DNA of 64,000 bases from an uncultured Eubacteriales bacterium. GTDB taxonomy: Bacteria; Bacillota; Clostridia; Lachnospirales; Lachnospiraceae. Shown here piece after piece: positions 28,490 through 37,469 of this stretch (positions are counted from its first letter, which is position 1; each line of letters starts with the position of its first letter). The notes below the pieces were generated by a model that was given only the letters and a program-made list of their open reading frames with translations, was not told where the DNA came from and did no database searches. The position numbers were made by a program, and so were the translations under genes. The stretch spans positions 124,001-188,000 of the forward strand of contig OMZA01000002.1 in the NCBI GenBank assembly GCA_900315425.1, read 5' to 3'.

Positions 28490-29674
28490 ATGGCAAAGAA
28501 AGTAGTTTTAGCAGGCGCATGCCGTACAGCCATTGGTAAAATGGGCGGAGCATTAAGCTCAGTTCCAGCAGTTGACCTTGGCTCAATCGTTATCAAGGAG
28601 GCTTTAAACAGAGCAGGGGTTCCTGCAGATCAGGTAGATCAGGTATACATGGGTTGCGTTATCCAGGCTGGTCTTGGACAGAACGTTGCTCGTCAGGCAT
28701 CTATTAAGGCTGGTTTACCAATTGAGTGTCCAGCAGTAACTGTTAACGTTGTTTGTGGTTCAGGTCTTAACGCTGTAAATATGGCTGCTCAGATGATTCA
28801 GGCAGGAGATGCTGATATCGTCGTAGCAGGTGGTATGGAAAGCATGTCTAGAGCTCCATTTGCATTACCTAATGCACGTTTTGGATATAGAATGAACAAT
28901 GGCGTTTTAGTTGATACAATGATTAAGGATGCTCTTTGGGATGCATTCAATGATTATCATATGATGATTACAGCTGAAAACGTAGCAGAGCAGTGGGGAA
29001 TTTCAAGAGAAGAGCTTGATGAGTTCTCTGCAAATTCACAGCAGAAATGTGAAGCAGCACAGGCAGCTGGTAAATTCAAAGATGAAATCGTTCCTGTAGA
29101 AGTTAAACAGAAAAAACAGGTTGTAGTTGTAGATACAGATGAGGGACCAAGAGCTGGTACAACAGCTGAAAGTCTTTCAAAATTAAGATGTTGTTCAGGT
29201 AAAGCTGATGGTCTTGTAACAGCTGGTAATGCTTCAGGTATCAATGATGGTGCTGCAGCAGTAGTTGTTATGAGTGAAGAAAAAGCTAAGGAGTTAGGTG
29301 TAACACCTATGGCTTCTTTCGTAACAGGTGCATTAGCAGGTGTTGATCCAAGTATCATGGGTGTTGGACCAGTTGCTGCATCTAAGAAAGTTTTAGCCAA
29401 AGCTAATCTTACAATTGATGATATAGATCTTATTGAAGCTAACGAAGCATTTGCAGCACAGTCAATTGCAGTTGCAAGAGACCTTAACTTTGATATGAGC
29501 AAAGTTAATGTTAACGGTGGAGCTATTGCTCTTGGACATCCAGTTGGTGCTTCAGGATGTAGAATTCTTGTAACACTTCTTCATGAGATGCAGAAGAGAG
29601 ATTCAAAGAAGGGTCTCGCTACACTTTGCATCGGTGGTGGAATGGGTTGTGCTACAATCGTTGAAAGAGACTAA
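28490..29674 (+). CDS. thl: acetyl-CoA acetyltransferase (thiolase)
   Basis: 394 residues. The acyl-accepting Cys lies in [11 protein letters not shown], the active His in GHPVGASG and the second Cys in CIGGGMGCA. It condenses two acetyl-CoA to acetoacetyl-CoA, the first step of butyrate formation. TGGAGGA precedes the ATG. It heads the operon thl-crt-hbd-bcd-etfB-etfA. Codon choice (CAG, GCT, GTT, CTT, few rare codons) is smoother than in neighbouring genes, in keeping with high expression. Confidence 0.97.
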   Translation: MAKKVVLAGACRTAIGKMGGALSSVPAVDLGSIVIKEALNRAGVPADQVDQVYMGCVIQAGLGQNVARQASIKAGLPIECPAVTVNVVCGSGLNAVNMAAQMIQAGDADIVVAGGMESMSRAPFALPNARFGYRMNNGVLVDTMIKDALWDAFNDYHMMITAENVAEQWGISREELDEFSANSQQKCEAAQAAGKFKDEIVPVEVKQKKQVVVVDTDEGPRAGTTAESLSKLRCCSGKADGLVTAGNASGINDGAAAVVVMSEEKAKELGVTPMASFVTGALAGVDPSIMGVGPVAASKKVLAKANLTIDDIDLIEANEAFAAQSIAVARDLNFDMSKVNVNGGAIALGHPVGASGCRILVTLLHEMQKRDSKKGLATLCIGGGMGCATIVERD

Positions 29675-29688
29675 TTTATAAATGAATA

Positions 29689-29713
29689 GAGGAGACTAAA
29701 TAATGGTCTCCTC
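29689..29713 (+). other. hairpin between thl and crt
   Basis: An 8-bp stem GAGGAGAC/GTCTCCTC with a 9-base loop lies between thl and crt. The bases after it (TTAATATT) are not a proper T-run, so it is more likely an RNA-stabilising or partly terminating structure that sets the thl to crt ratio. Confidence 0.6.
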
Positions 29714-29746
29714 TTAATATTGTAATAAATATGTAAGGAGATATTT

Positions 29747-30538
29747 ATGGAATTCGTAAATTATGAAGTAGAAGATTACGTTGCAGTTCTTACTATCAAC
29801 CGTCCAAAGGCACTTAATGCTTTAAATAGTCAGGTTCTTGAAGAAATTGAACAGACAATTGACGCAGTTGATACAAATGAAGTAAGAGCACTTATTATCA
29901 CAGGTGCAGGTGAGAAATCTTTCGTAGCCGGTGCTGATATAGCTGAGATGAGTAGTCTTACAAAAGCTGAAGGTGAAGCTTTTGGTAAGAAAGGTAATGA
30001 CGTATTTAGAAAAATCGAGACACTTGCAATTCCTGTAATTGCAGCTGTTAATGGTTTTGCTCTTGGCGGTGGAAATGAAATCGCTATGAGTTGTGATATC
30101 AGAATTTGTTCTGATAATGCATTATTTGGTCAGCCAGAGGTTGGTCTTGGTATCACACCTGGATTTGGTGGAACACAGAGACTTGCAAGACTTGTTGGTG
30201 CAGGTATTGCAAAACAGCTTGTTTATACAGCAAGAAATATTAAAGCAGACGAGGCTTATAGAATTGGTCTTGTAAATGCAGTATATACACAGGAAGAACT
30301 TATGCCGGCAGCTAAAAAATTAGCAGCTACAATCGCTAAGAACGCTCCTATTGCAGTTAGAAACTGTAAGAAAGCAATCAATGATGGTCTTAATACAGAC
30401 ATTGATAACGCCATCGTTATTGAAGAGAAGTTATTTGGTGATTGCTTCGAGACAGAAGATCAGAAGGCAGCTATGGCTAATTTCCTTGAAAAGGACAAAG
30501 AAAAGAAATTAAAAGTAGTTCCTTTCCAGAATAAATAA
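29747..30538 (+). CDS. crt: crotonase (3-hydroxybutyryl-CoA dehydratase)
   Basis: 263 residues. Enoyl-CoA hydratase fold: FVAGADIAEM forms the oxyanion and CoA site, FALGGGNEIAMSCDIRI carries the first catalytic Glu region and FGQPEVGLGITPGFGGTQRL the second Glu (quoted in parts). It dehydrates 3-hydroxybutyryl-CoA to crotonyl-CoA. AAGGAG precedes ATG 29747. Confidence 0.96.
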   Translation: MEFVNYEVEDYVAVLTINRPKALNALNSQVLEEIEQTIDAVDTNEVRALIITGAGEKSFVAGADIAEMSSLTKAEGEAFGKKGNDVFRKIETLAIPVIAAVNGFALGGGNEIAMSCDIRICSDNALFGQPEVGLGITPGFGGTQRLARLVGAGIAKQLVYTARNIKADEAYRIGLVNAVYTQEELMPAAKKLAATIAKNAPIAVRNCKKAINDGLNTDIDNAIVIEEKLFGDCFETEDQKAAMANFLEKDKEKKLKVVPFQNK

Positions 30539-30599
30539 TTAAGTTGATTAATGTTTGCTTAATAGCAACAAGAAAATATATTTTCAGGAGGATTTATCA

Positions 30600-31439
30600 A
30601 TGATAGTAGGTATTATTGGAGCCGGTACAATGGGCTCAGGTATCGCACAGGCATTTGCTATGACAGATGGATATGAAGTTCGTCTTTGCGATATTAAAGA
30701 AGAGTTTGCTGAGAATGGTAAAGCAAAAGTTTTAAAGAACTTAAACTTCTTAGTAAGCAAAGAAAAGATTACACAGGAGAAGGCTGATGAAATCAGTGGA
30801 AAAATCAAAACAGGTTTAAAAGATATCTGTACAGATTGTGATCTTGTAATCGAAGTATGTCCAGAAAGAATGGATATTAAAAAAGCAACATTTGAAGAGT
30901 TACAGAGTATTGTAAAACCTGAGTGTATTTTTGCTTCAAATACATCTTCATTATCAATTACAGAGATGGGTAATGGACTTGACAGACCATTAGTTGGTAT
31001 GCATTTCTTCAACCCAGCTGATAGAATGAAACTTATCGAGGTTATTGCCGGTGCTAACACACCTGCAGATTTAGTTGCTAAGATTAAAGAAATCTCAGTA
31101 GAAATCGGTAAGACTCCAGTTGAAGTTAATGAAGCTGCCGGATTCGTTGTTAACAGAATCCTTATCCCAATGATTAATGAAGCTATTAATGTATATGCTG
31201 CAGGTGTTGCATCTGTAGAGGATATTGATACAGCTATGAAACTTGGTGCAAATCATCCAATGGGACCTCTTGCATTAGGTGATTATGTTGGTCTTGATAT
31301 CGTTCTTGCTATTATGGAAGTTATCTATAATGAGACAGGTGACTCTAAGTATGCTCCATCTCCACTTCTTAGAAAGATGGTTCGTGCTGGTAAGTTAGGT
31401 AAGAAGACAGGCGTAGGTTTCTACGATTATTCAAAATAA
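30600..31439 (+). CDS. hbd: 3-hydroxybutyryl-CoA dehydrogenase
   Basis: 279 residues. Rossmann motif GIIGAGTMGSGIAQAFA right at the N-terminus, catalytic His in GMHFFNPADRM with the Glu in IEVI, and VNEAAGFVVNRIL. It reduces acetoacetyl-CoA to (S)-3-hydroxybutyryl-CoA. An in-frame start 45 bases upstream exists, but AGGAGG at 30586-30591 and the position of the Rossmann strand fix ATG 30600. Confidence 0.96.
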   Translation: MIVGIIGAGTMGSGIAQAFAMTDGYEVRLCDIKEEFAENGKAKVLKNLNFLVSKEKITQEKADEISGKIKTGLKDICTDCDLVIEVCPERMDIKKATFEELQSIVKPECIFASNTSSLSITEMGNGLDRPLVGMHFFNPADRMKLIEVIAGANTPADLVAKIKEISVEIGKTPVEVNEAAGFVVNRILIPMINEAINVYAAGVASVEDIDTAMKLGANHPMGPLALGDYVGLDIVLAIMEVIYNETGDSKYAPSPLLRKMVRAGKLGKKTGVGFYDYSK

Positions 31440-31465
31440 TTTAAAGAAATAGGAGGATTAAAATC

Positions 31466-32638
31466 GTGGATTTTACATTGGATAAGAAACATCAGATGGC
31501 AAGAGACCTTTTTAAGGAATTTGCTGAAACAGAAGTTAAGCCTTTAGCCATCGATACAGATGAAACAGAAAAGTTCCCAACAGAGACTGTTGAAAAAATG
31601 AAGAAGTATGGTTTCCTTGGAATTCCAGTTGATAAGAAATATGGCGGACAGGGATGCGACATCCTTACATATGCTATGTGTGTAGAGGAACTTTCTAAGG
31701 TTTGTGCTACTACAGGTGTTATTGTATCAGCTCATACATCACTTTGTGTTGATCCAATTTACACATTTGGTACAGAAGAACAGAAGCAGAAATTCCTTGT
31801 ACCACTTGTAAGTGGAGAAAAATTAGGTGCTTTTGGTCTTACAGAGCCAGGTGCCGGTACAGATGCACAGGGTGTTCAGACAAAAGCTGTTCTTGATGAA
31901 GAGACAAATGAATGGGTGTTAAATGGTTCTAAGTGCTTCATTACTAATGGTAAAGAAGCTGATATTTATATCATTATTGCTTATACAGATATCGTAGAAG
32001 GTAAGAGAGGAAAACAGAAGAAATTCTCTGCATTTATCGTAGAGAAGGGAACTCCTGGTTTCACATTTGGTACAAAAGAAAAGAAGATGGGTATTCGTGG
32101 TTCAGCTACATATGAACTTATCTTCCAGGATTGCAGAATCCCTAAGGACAACCTTTTAGGACAGAGAGGAAAAGGATTCAATATCGCTATGCACACACTT
32201 GATGGTGGACGTATTGGTATTGCAGCTCAGGCACTTGGTATTGCTGAAGGTGCTCTTGAGAGAACAATTGAATATGTAAAAGAAAGAAAACAGTTCGGAC
32301 GTTCAATCGGAGCTTTCCAGAATACACAGTTCCAGTTAGCTGACATGGCTACAAAGGTTGAGGCTGCTAAGCTTCTTGTTTATAAAGCAGCTGCAACAAA
32401 GGATCAGTATACTAAAGATCATAAGACATCTTATAATGCAGAAGCTGCTATGGCTAAACTTTGTGCAGCAGAGGTTGCTATGGAAGTAACAACAAAAGCT
32501 GTTCAGTTACATGGTGGTTATGGTTACATCAGAGAGTACGAAATCGAAAGAATGATGAGAGATGCCAAGATCACAGAGATTTACGAAGGTACCAGCGAAG
32601 TTATGAGAATGGTAATTTCTGCAAATCTTTTAAAATAA
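31466..32638 (+). CDS. bcd: butyryl-CoA dehydrogenase
   Basis: 390 residues. Acyl-CoA dehydrogenase: [14 protein letters not shown], the FAD-binding [22 protein letters not shown], and the catalytic Glu in the C-terminal [11 protein letters not shown]. With EtfAB it couples crotonyl-CoA reduction by NADH to ferredoxin reduction (flavin-based electron bifurcation). It starts with GTG 31466, placed 9 bases after AGGAGG; no ATG fits. Confidence 0.97.
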   Translation: MDFTLDKKHQMARDLFKEFAETEVKPLAIDTDETEKFPTETVEKMKKYGFLGIPVDKKYGGQGCDILTYAMCVEELSKVCATTGVIVSAHTSLCVDPIYTFGTEEQKQKFLVPLVSGEKLGAFGLTEPGAGTDAQGVQTKAVLDEETNEWVLNGSKCFITNGKEADIYIIIAYTDIVEGKRGKQKKFSAFIVEKGTPGFTFGTKEKKMGIRGSATYELIFQDCRIPKDNLLGQRGKGFNIAMHTLDGGRIGIAAQALGIAEGALERTIEYVKERKQFGRSIGAFQNTQFQLADMATKVEAAKLLVYKAAATKDQYTKDHKTSYNAEAAMAKLCAAEVAMEVTTKAVQLHGGYGYIREYEIERMMRDAKITEIYEGTSEVMRMVISANLLK

Positions 32639-32662
32639 TATCAGTTAAGGAGTGAAAATACC

Positions 32663-33460
32663 GTGAATATAGTTGTTTGTATTAAACAGGTTCCAGATAC
32701 AGCCGGTGGAGTTAAATTCAAACCAGACGGAACTCTGGACAGAGGCGCAATGTTAACAATCATGAATCCAGATGACAAAGCTGGACTTGAAGCTGCACTT
32801 AGATTAAAAGATCAGTATGAAGGAACAACAGTAACTGTTGTAACAATGGGTCTTCCTAAGGCAGAGGACGTTTTAATTGAAGCTATCGCAATGGGTGCTG
32901 ATAAAGGTATCCTTGTAACAGATAGAAGACTTGGTGGAGCTGATACATGGGCTACATCATCAACAATTGCAGCTGCAATTAGAAATCTTGACTATGATCT
33001 TATCATCACAGGTCGTCAGGCTATTGATGGTGATACAGCTCAGGTTGGTCCACAGATTTCAGAACATCTTGATATTCCTGTTATCTCATATGCTCAGGAT
33101 ATCAAAGTTGAAGGCGATAGCGTTATCGTTAATCGTCAGTATGAAGACAGACATCATATGTTAAAAGCTAAGATGCCTTGTCTTGTTACAGCTCTTTCAG
33201 AGTTAAATGATCCTCGTTATATGACTCCAGGTAAGATCTTTGATGCTATTGACAACAAAGATGAGTATATTACTGTATGGGGCAGAGATGACTTAAAAGA
33301 TCTTGACGATGCTAATATCGGTTTAGCTGGATCACCTACAAAGATTGCTAAGGCATCTGATAAAGTTAAGAAGGGCGCTGGTGAAAAGGTTGCTCTTGAT
33401 ACAGCTGAGGAATCAGTAGACTACATAATGGATAAGCTTTTAACAAAGCACATTATATAA
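32663..33460 (+). CDS. etfB: electron transfer flavoprotein beta subunit
   Basis: 265 residues. NIVVCIKQVPDT start, AIAMGADKGILVTD, the conserved signature GRQAIDGDTAQVGPQ and a C-terminal arm. In bifurcating Etf the beta subunit binds the FAD that splits NADH electrons. GTG start at 32663 after AAGGAGTG. Confidence 0.96.
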   Translation: MNIVVCIKQVPDTAGGVKFKPDGTLDRGAMLTIMNPDDKAGLEAALRLKDQYEGTTVTVVTMGLPKAEDVLIEAIAMGADKGILVTDRRLGGADTWATSSTIAAAIRNLDYDLIITGRQAIDGDTAQVGPQISEHLDIPVISYAQDIKVEGDSVIVNRQYEDRHHMLKAKMPCLVTALSELNDPRYMTPGKIFDAIDNKDEYITVWGRDDLKDLDDANIGLAGSPTKIAKASDKVKKGAGEKVALDTAEESVDYIMDKLLTKHII

Positions 33461-33485
33461 TTTGTAAGAAAGAGTGGTGAACGTA

Positions 33486-34529
33486 ATGAATTTAGAAGAA
33501 TATAAAGGCGTATTTATATATGCTCAGCAGGTTGATAATGAAATCAATAACATTTCATTCGAACTTCTTGGAAAGGCTAAAGAACTTGCTGAAACATTAA
33601 ATGAAAAAGTAACAGCTGTTCTTATTGGTTCAGGCGTTAAGGATCTTGCAGGTCAGTTAGCTCAGTACGGAGCTGACAGAGTAATCGTTGTTGACGATCC
33701 AGAGCTTAAAGAGTACAGAACAGAGCCATATACACATGCACTTGCATCTGTAATCAACGAATTTAAGCCAGAAATCATGTTAGTTGGTGCTACAGCTATC
33801 GGACGTGATCTTGGCCCTAGAGTTTCTGCAAGAGTTGCAACAGGTCTTACAGCAGACTGTACATCTCTTGATATCGGAGACTTCCCATTAAATGCAATTC
33901 CTGGAAAAGAGCAGAAGCATAATCAGCTTCTTATGACTCGTCCTGCATTTGGTGGAAATACAATTGCAACAATCGCTTGCCCAGACAACAGACCACAGAT
34001 GGCAACTGTTCGTCCAGGTGTTATGCAGAAAATTGACCCAATTGCTGATGCTCAGGCAGAAGTTGTTGAGTTCAATCCTGGATTTACTCCAGATAACAAA
34101 TATGTTGAGATTCTTGAAATCGTTAAAGAGGTTTCAGATGTTGCTGATATCGCAGATGCTAAGATTCTTGTATCTGGTGGACGTGGAGTAGGAAGTGCTG
34201 AGAACTTCAAACTTCTTGATGACCTTGCAGAGGCAATCGGCGGAACAGTTAGCTGTTCAAGAGCAGTTGTAGATAACGGCTGGAAGCCAAAGGAATTACA
34301 GGTAGGACAGACAGGTAAAACAGTTAGACCTAATGTATATTTTGCAATTGGTATTTCAGGAGCTATTCAGCATACAGCAGGTATGGAAGAATCTGATCTT
34401 ATTATTGCTATTAATAAAGATGAGAATGCTCCAATCTTTGATGTAGCTGACTATGGTATCGTTGGAGATCTTAATAAAATTGTTCCAGAACTTACAGCTA
34501 AGATTAAAGCTGCAAAGGCTGACAAATAA
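33486..34529 (+). CDS. etfA: electron transfer flavoprotein alpha subunit
   Basis: About 347 residues. N-terminal nucleotide-binding-like domain, then the FAD domain with VSGGRGVGSAENF, GCSRAVVDNGW-like SCSRAVVDNGW, GQTGKTVRPNVYFAIGISGAIQHTAGM and DYGIVGDLNKIVPEL (quoted in parts). It is the partner of EtfB and Bcd. GTG 33474 is in frame; ATG 33486 with GAGTGGTG upstream is preferred. Last gene of the operon; a strong terminator follows. Confidence 0.95.
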   Translation: MNLEEYKGVFIYAQQVDNEINNISFELLGKAKELAETLNEKVTAVLIGSGVKDLAGQLAQYGADRVIVVDDPELKEYRTEPYTHALASVINEFKPEIMLVGATAIGRDLGPRVSARVATGLTADCTSLDIGDFPLNAIPGKEQKHNQLLMTRPAFGGNTIATIACPDNRPQMATVRPGVMQKIDPIADAQAEVVEFNPGFTPDNKYVEILEIVKEVSDVADIADAKILVSGGRGVGSAENFKLLDDLAEAIGGTVSCSRAVVDNGWKPKELQVGQTGKTVRPNVYFAIGISGAIQHTAGMEESDLIIAINKDENAPIFDVADYGIVGDLNKIVPELTAKIKAAKADK

Positions 34530-34551
34530 TTTTAAATTGGAATAATTATGG

Positions 34552-34587
34552 AACGTGTGGAAGTCTTAGGATTTTCACACGTTTTTT
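34552..34587 (+). terminator. rho-independent terminator of the butyrate operon
   Basis: An 11-bp stem (AACGTGTGGAA with TTTTCACACGTT, one G-T pair) and a T-run. The next gene starts 10 bases after it. Confidence 0.88.
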
Positions 34588-34596
34588 ACTAATATT

Positions 34597-35700
34597 ATGA
34601 AAAAATTTTTTTATAGACATAAAGCAGAAATAATAGGCTTAATAATTATTATAATATTTACAATAATTAACATTATAGCGATATATTTACCTGATTTTTC
34701 AGAAAATTACAGAAAATATATCTTTTCTCATGTTTCTGATATATGGTCAAGGATTACCGGTATTGTTCCATTTTCCATTGGAGAAATAATGATTTATACG
34801 GGAATTATTGTTGTTATATGTTTAGTTGTTTTAATAATCCTTGGTCTATTTCCTCTAAAAAAAGTAAAAAAAATAAGAAATGTTTATATTAAAGTGTTTG
34901 TATATATACTGGTATTTGCATATGGTACAGAGACTTTGAATTGTTTTGTTCTTTATCATGCTAATTCTATTGAAGAAACCATGTATTGCAATATAAATAT
35001 TGATGATTCAGATGAAAAGCTATTAGAGATTTATAATCATGTTACAGATAAACTTAACGAACTTGGTGAAAAACTAAATAGGGATAAAAATGGTGATATA
35101 ATACAAAACTACACATATAAAGAATGCAAGGAAGCTCTTTTAAATGTAAATGACAGCTTTCCTTTATTAAAGGGATATTTTCCGAATCCAAAGAAATTAT
35201 ACAGTTCCGGCATTATGACTCAACAGTATTTGTGTGGTGTGTATTTTCCATTTTCCATGGAGGCTAATTATAATTACTACATGTATCCTTCCAATTTTCC
35301 GGCAACAATTTGTCATGAACTAAGTCATCTAAAGGGATATATTATGGAGGATGAAGCTAATTTTATAGCCTTTGTTGCATGTATTAATAGTGATAATGAA
35401 TTTATACAGTATTCCGGTTATTTAAGTGTGTATTGCTACTTATATGAGGAATTATATAATCTTGATAATGTATATATTTATGAACAAATGAAGGGTATTT
35501 CCCAAAATGTTTATAGAGACTTAACCTTTGTAGATGAGGATAAATTTAAGGAAATAGAAGATAAATCCTTAGTAGATACGGATTCTGCAAAGAAGGCTTC
35601 AGATAAATTTATAGATTCTAATTTGAAAAACAATGGAGTTTCATCAGGCATTGATAATTATAATGAGGTTGTCAGATTGTTGATTTACTATTATAATTAA
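34597..35700 (+). CDS. DUF3810 family membrane protein with HExxH motif
   Basis: 367 residues. Three hydrophobic segments lie in the first 115 residues (about 12-32, 63-86, 97-118); the rest is soluble. A zinc-protease-like HELSH sits at about residue 244 in TICHELSHLKGYIMEDEANF, with a Glu in EDEAN as possible third ligand, as in gluzincins. The family is DUF3810; the substrate is unknown. No ribosome site is visible before ATG 34597, which lies just after the terminator of etfA, so the start or the promoter is uncertain. Confidence 0.82.
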   Translation: MKKFFYRHKAEIIGLIIIIIFTIINIIAIYLPDFSENYRKYIFSHVSDIWSRITGIVPFSIGEIMIYTGIIVVICLVVLIILGLFPLKKVKKIRNVYIKVFVYILVFAYGTETLNCFVLYHANSIEETMYCNINIDDSDEKLLEIYNHVTDKLNELGEKLNRDKNGDIIQNYTYKECKEALLNVNDSFPLLKGYFPNPKKLYSSGIMTQQYLCGVYFPFSMEANYNYYMYPSNFPATICHELSHLKGYIMEDEANFIAFVACINSDNEFIQYSGYLSVYCYLYEELYNLDNVYIYEQMKGISQNVYRDLTFVDEDKFKEIEDKSLVDTDSAKKASDKFIDSNLKNNGVSSGIDNYNEVVRLLIYYYN

Positions 35701-35749
35701 CAGGTAATACGAAAATCCTATAGATTTTGGAAATGTGAGGGATGAAAAA

Positions 35750-36235
35750 GTGGATAGTGGAAAGATAATGGTCTTTTGTGGGAAAGGGTATGGCAAATCA
35801 TCTGCTGCATTGGGACAGTCTATGTTACTTGCCAGAGAAAATAAAAAGACTATTGTGATTCATTTCTTAAAGGCAAAAAATGAAGATGTAGCCGGATTTT
35901 TCAATAAACTAGAGCCAGAGATTAAAGTGTTTAGGTTTGCAAAATCAGAGACTTGTTTTAATGAATTGTCTGAAGAAAAGAAAAAAGAGGAATTGGGTAA
36001 TATTAGAAGTGGCTTAAGTTTCGCTAAAAAAGTTTTAGCCACAGGTGAGTGCGATAATCTTGTTTTAGACGAAGTTCTTGGACTTGTGGATGAAGGGATT
36101 ATTGAAGTTGAGGATATTATTCAATTGTTGGATAGTAAGTCAGAAGACACATCGGTTATTCTTACTGGTATCGTTTTACCACAAGGACTTGAGAAATATG
36201 TGGATATCATATCGGAGATTAAATCTTTGCGTTGA
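35750..36235 (+). CDS. ATP:corrinoid adenosyltransferase (BtuR/CobA type)
   Basis: About 161 residues. The P-loop is GKGYGKSSAALG near the N-terminus, followed by VIHFLKAK and a Walker-B-like NLVLDEVLGLVDEG. This is the CobA/BtuR fold that transfers the adenosyl group of ATP to cob(I)alamin or its precursor. It is shorter than the usual 190-200 residues, lacking part of the N-terminal helix. GTG 35750 is chosen because AGGG is spaced 8 bases before it; GTG 35735 overlaps that signal. The window also has a B12-dependent MetH, though that enzyme uses methylcobalamin. Confidence 0.82.
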   Translation: MDSGKIMVFCGKGYGKSSAALGQSMLLARENKKTIVIHFLKAKNEDVAGFFNKLEPEIKVFRFAKSETCFNELSEEKKKEELGNIRSGLSFAKKVLATGECDNLVLDEVLGLVDEGIIEVEDIIQLLDSKSEDTSVILTGIVLPQGLEKYVDIISEIKSLR

Positions 36236-36260
36236 CAATAATTTTTGATGGTGTTATCAT
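36232..36260 (+). promoter_or_regulatory. candidate promoter before the dapA leader
   Basis: TTGACA at 36232-36237, a 17-base spacer and TATCAT at 36255-36260. If used, dapA has a leader of about 300 bases that includes the small reading frame and hairpins. Confidence 0.5.
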
Positions 36261-36414
36261 CAGAAATGTATTTAATTACAATTTTATAAATGTAGAGGTT
36301 GCAGGACTTATCAGTAACATATTGGATGTGCCAGACACAGATGAAGATATGAGAAAGGAAGTTTTGCCGAAAGGATATTTTGACTGGCAAGATATCGCTT
36401 GGGTATATGGTTAA
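36232..36414 (+). CDS. small unknown protein (60 residues, uncertain)
   Basis: A frame starting with TTG that overlaps the stop of the adenosyltransferase gene (TTGA) and ends at TAA 36412-36414. From residue 20 on it reads like protein: VEVAGLISNILDVPDTDEDM and a C-terminal GYFDWQDIAWVYG. I recognise no family. The start is poor: the nearest GGAG is 14 bases away and the TTG is also the -35 box of a good promoter. It may be a coupled small protein, the remnant of a longer gene, or chance. Confidence 0.35.
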   Translation: MTIIFDGVIIRNVFNYNFINVEVAGLISNILDVPDTDEDMRKEVLPKGYFDWQDIAWVYG

Positions 36415-36569
36415 GAACCATATAACTGTCATCTATAAAAGATGGTGAGCTACGGAATTGAGATTTTACTTAGCTGACTATTATTATAGTTGGCTATTTC
36501 TTTTGCATCAATTCTCTACACCGTTTATTAACTTAATGTAACGTGATAAGTCACGGAATAGGAGGAATT
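36415..36569 (+). promoter_or_regulatory. dapA 5' leader with nested hairpins
   Basis: TAGCTGAC pairs with GTTGGCTA (about 36473-36498), enclosed by GAATTGA with TCAATTC, and a small CGTGA-TAAG-TCACG hairpin at 36542-36555 sits close to the AGGAGG of dapA. No lysine riboswitch core and no T-box sequence is present. Regulation is possible but unproven. Confidence 0.4.
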
Positions 36570-37469
36570 ATGGCAATATTTACAGGAGCAGGTGTGGCAA
36601 TTGTAACACCTATGAAAGATAACGGAGAAGTTAATTTTGATGAACTTGGAAGACTTATTGATTTCCAGATTGAAAACAATACAGATTGTATTGTTATATG
36701 TGGAACAACAGGTGAGTCAGCAACTCTTTCAATGGAAGAGCATGCAGCAGCTATTAAATACGCTGTAGAAAAAACTAATCATAGAGTACCAGTAGTTGCA
36801 GGAACAGGTTCTAACTGTACAGAAACAGCTATTTTACTTTCAAAAGAAGCAGAGGAATATGGAGCAGATGGATGTCTTGTGGTAACACCTTACTATAATA
36901 AGGCAACACAGAATGGACTTATTGCTCACTATACAGCAATTGCAGAATCTATTAATATTCCAATTATTATGTATAATGTTCCAAGTAGAACAGGTTGTAA
37001 TATTTTACCAGAAACAGCAATAGCTATTGCAAAAAAGAATAAAAACGTAGTTGCAATTAAAGAAGCATCAGGTAATATTGGTCAGGTTGCAAACCTTGCA
37101 GCTCTTGTTCAGAAAGAAGGAATTGATTTTTCTATTTATTCCGGAAATGATGACCAGATTGTACCTTTACTTTCTTTAGGAGGAAAAGGTGTTATCTCAG
37201 TTCTTTCAAATATAGCACCACAGCAGACTCATGACATCGTTGCTACATATCTTGCAGGAGATGTTAAGAAATCTGCAGAACTTCAGTTAAAAGCTATGGA
37301 TCTTATACATGCTTTGTTCTGTGAGGTTAATCCAATTCCTGTAAAAGCTGCCCTTAATATGATGGGATTTTGTGCAGGATCTTTAAGATCACCACTTAGC
37401 GAAATGGAAGACAATCATAAAGAGATTCTTAAAAAAGCTATGATAGAATATGGCTTGGAGGTTAAATAA
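36570..37469 (+). CDS. dapA: 4-hydroxy-tetrahydrodipicolinate synthase
   Basis: 299 residues. GTTGESATL (pyruvate-binding loop), the Tyr in YYNKATQNG, YNVPSRTG and the Schiff-base Lys in VAIKEASG. It condenses pyruvate with aspartate semialdehyde, the first step specific to lysine and diaminopimelate. AGGAGG at 36560-36565 fixes ATG 36570; an upstream in-frame GTG is rejected. The stop overlaps dapB by one base. Confidence 0.97.
   Translation: MAIFTGAGVAIVTPMKDNGEVNFDELGRLIDFQIENNTDCIVICGTTGESATLSMEEHAAAIKYAVEKTNHRVPVVAGTGSNCTETAILLSKEAEEYGADGCLVVTPYYNKATQNGLIAHYTAIAESINIPIIMYNVPSRTGCNILPETAIAIAKKNKNVVAIKEASGNIGQVANLAALVQKEGIDFSIYSGNDDQIVPLLSLGGKGVISVLSNIAPQQTHDIVATYLAGDVKKSAELQLKAMDLIHALFCEVNPIPVKAALNMMGFCAGSLRSPLSEMEDNHKEILKKAMIEYGLEVK

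Noticed and set aside
28957..29502. Long minus-strand reading frame inside thl
   Set aside because: Mirror of a strongly codon-biased gene; no ribosome site, low-complexity Ser/Ala/Thr-rich product.
30555..30600. Upstream start for hbd
   Set aside because: The extra 15 residues precede the Rossmann strand without homology, while AGGAGG fits the ATG at 30600.
36121..36432. Minus-strand frame of 103 codons across the adenosyltransferase end
   Set aside because: Opposes a clear gene, has no ribosome site, and its product is unlike a protein family.
36415..36569. Lysine riboswitch or T-box before dapA
   Set aside because: Neither the lysine-box core nor the T-box antiterminator sequence is present; only generic hairpins are seen.
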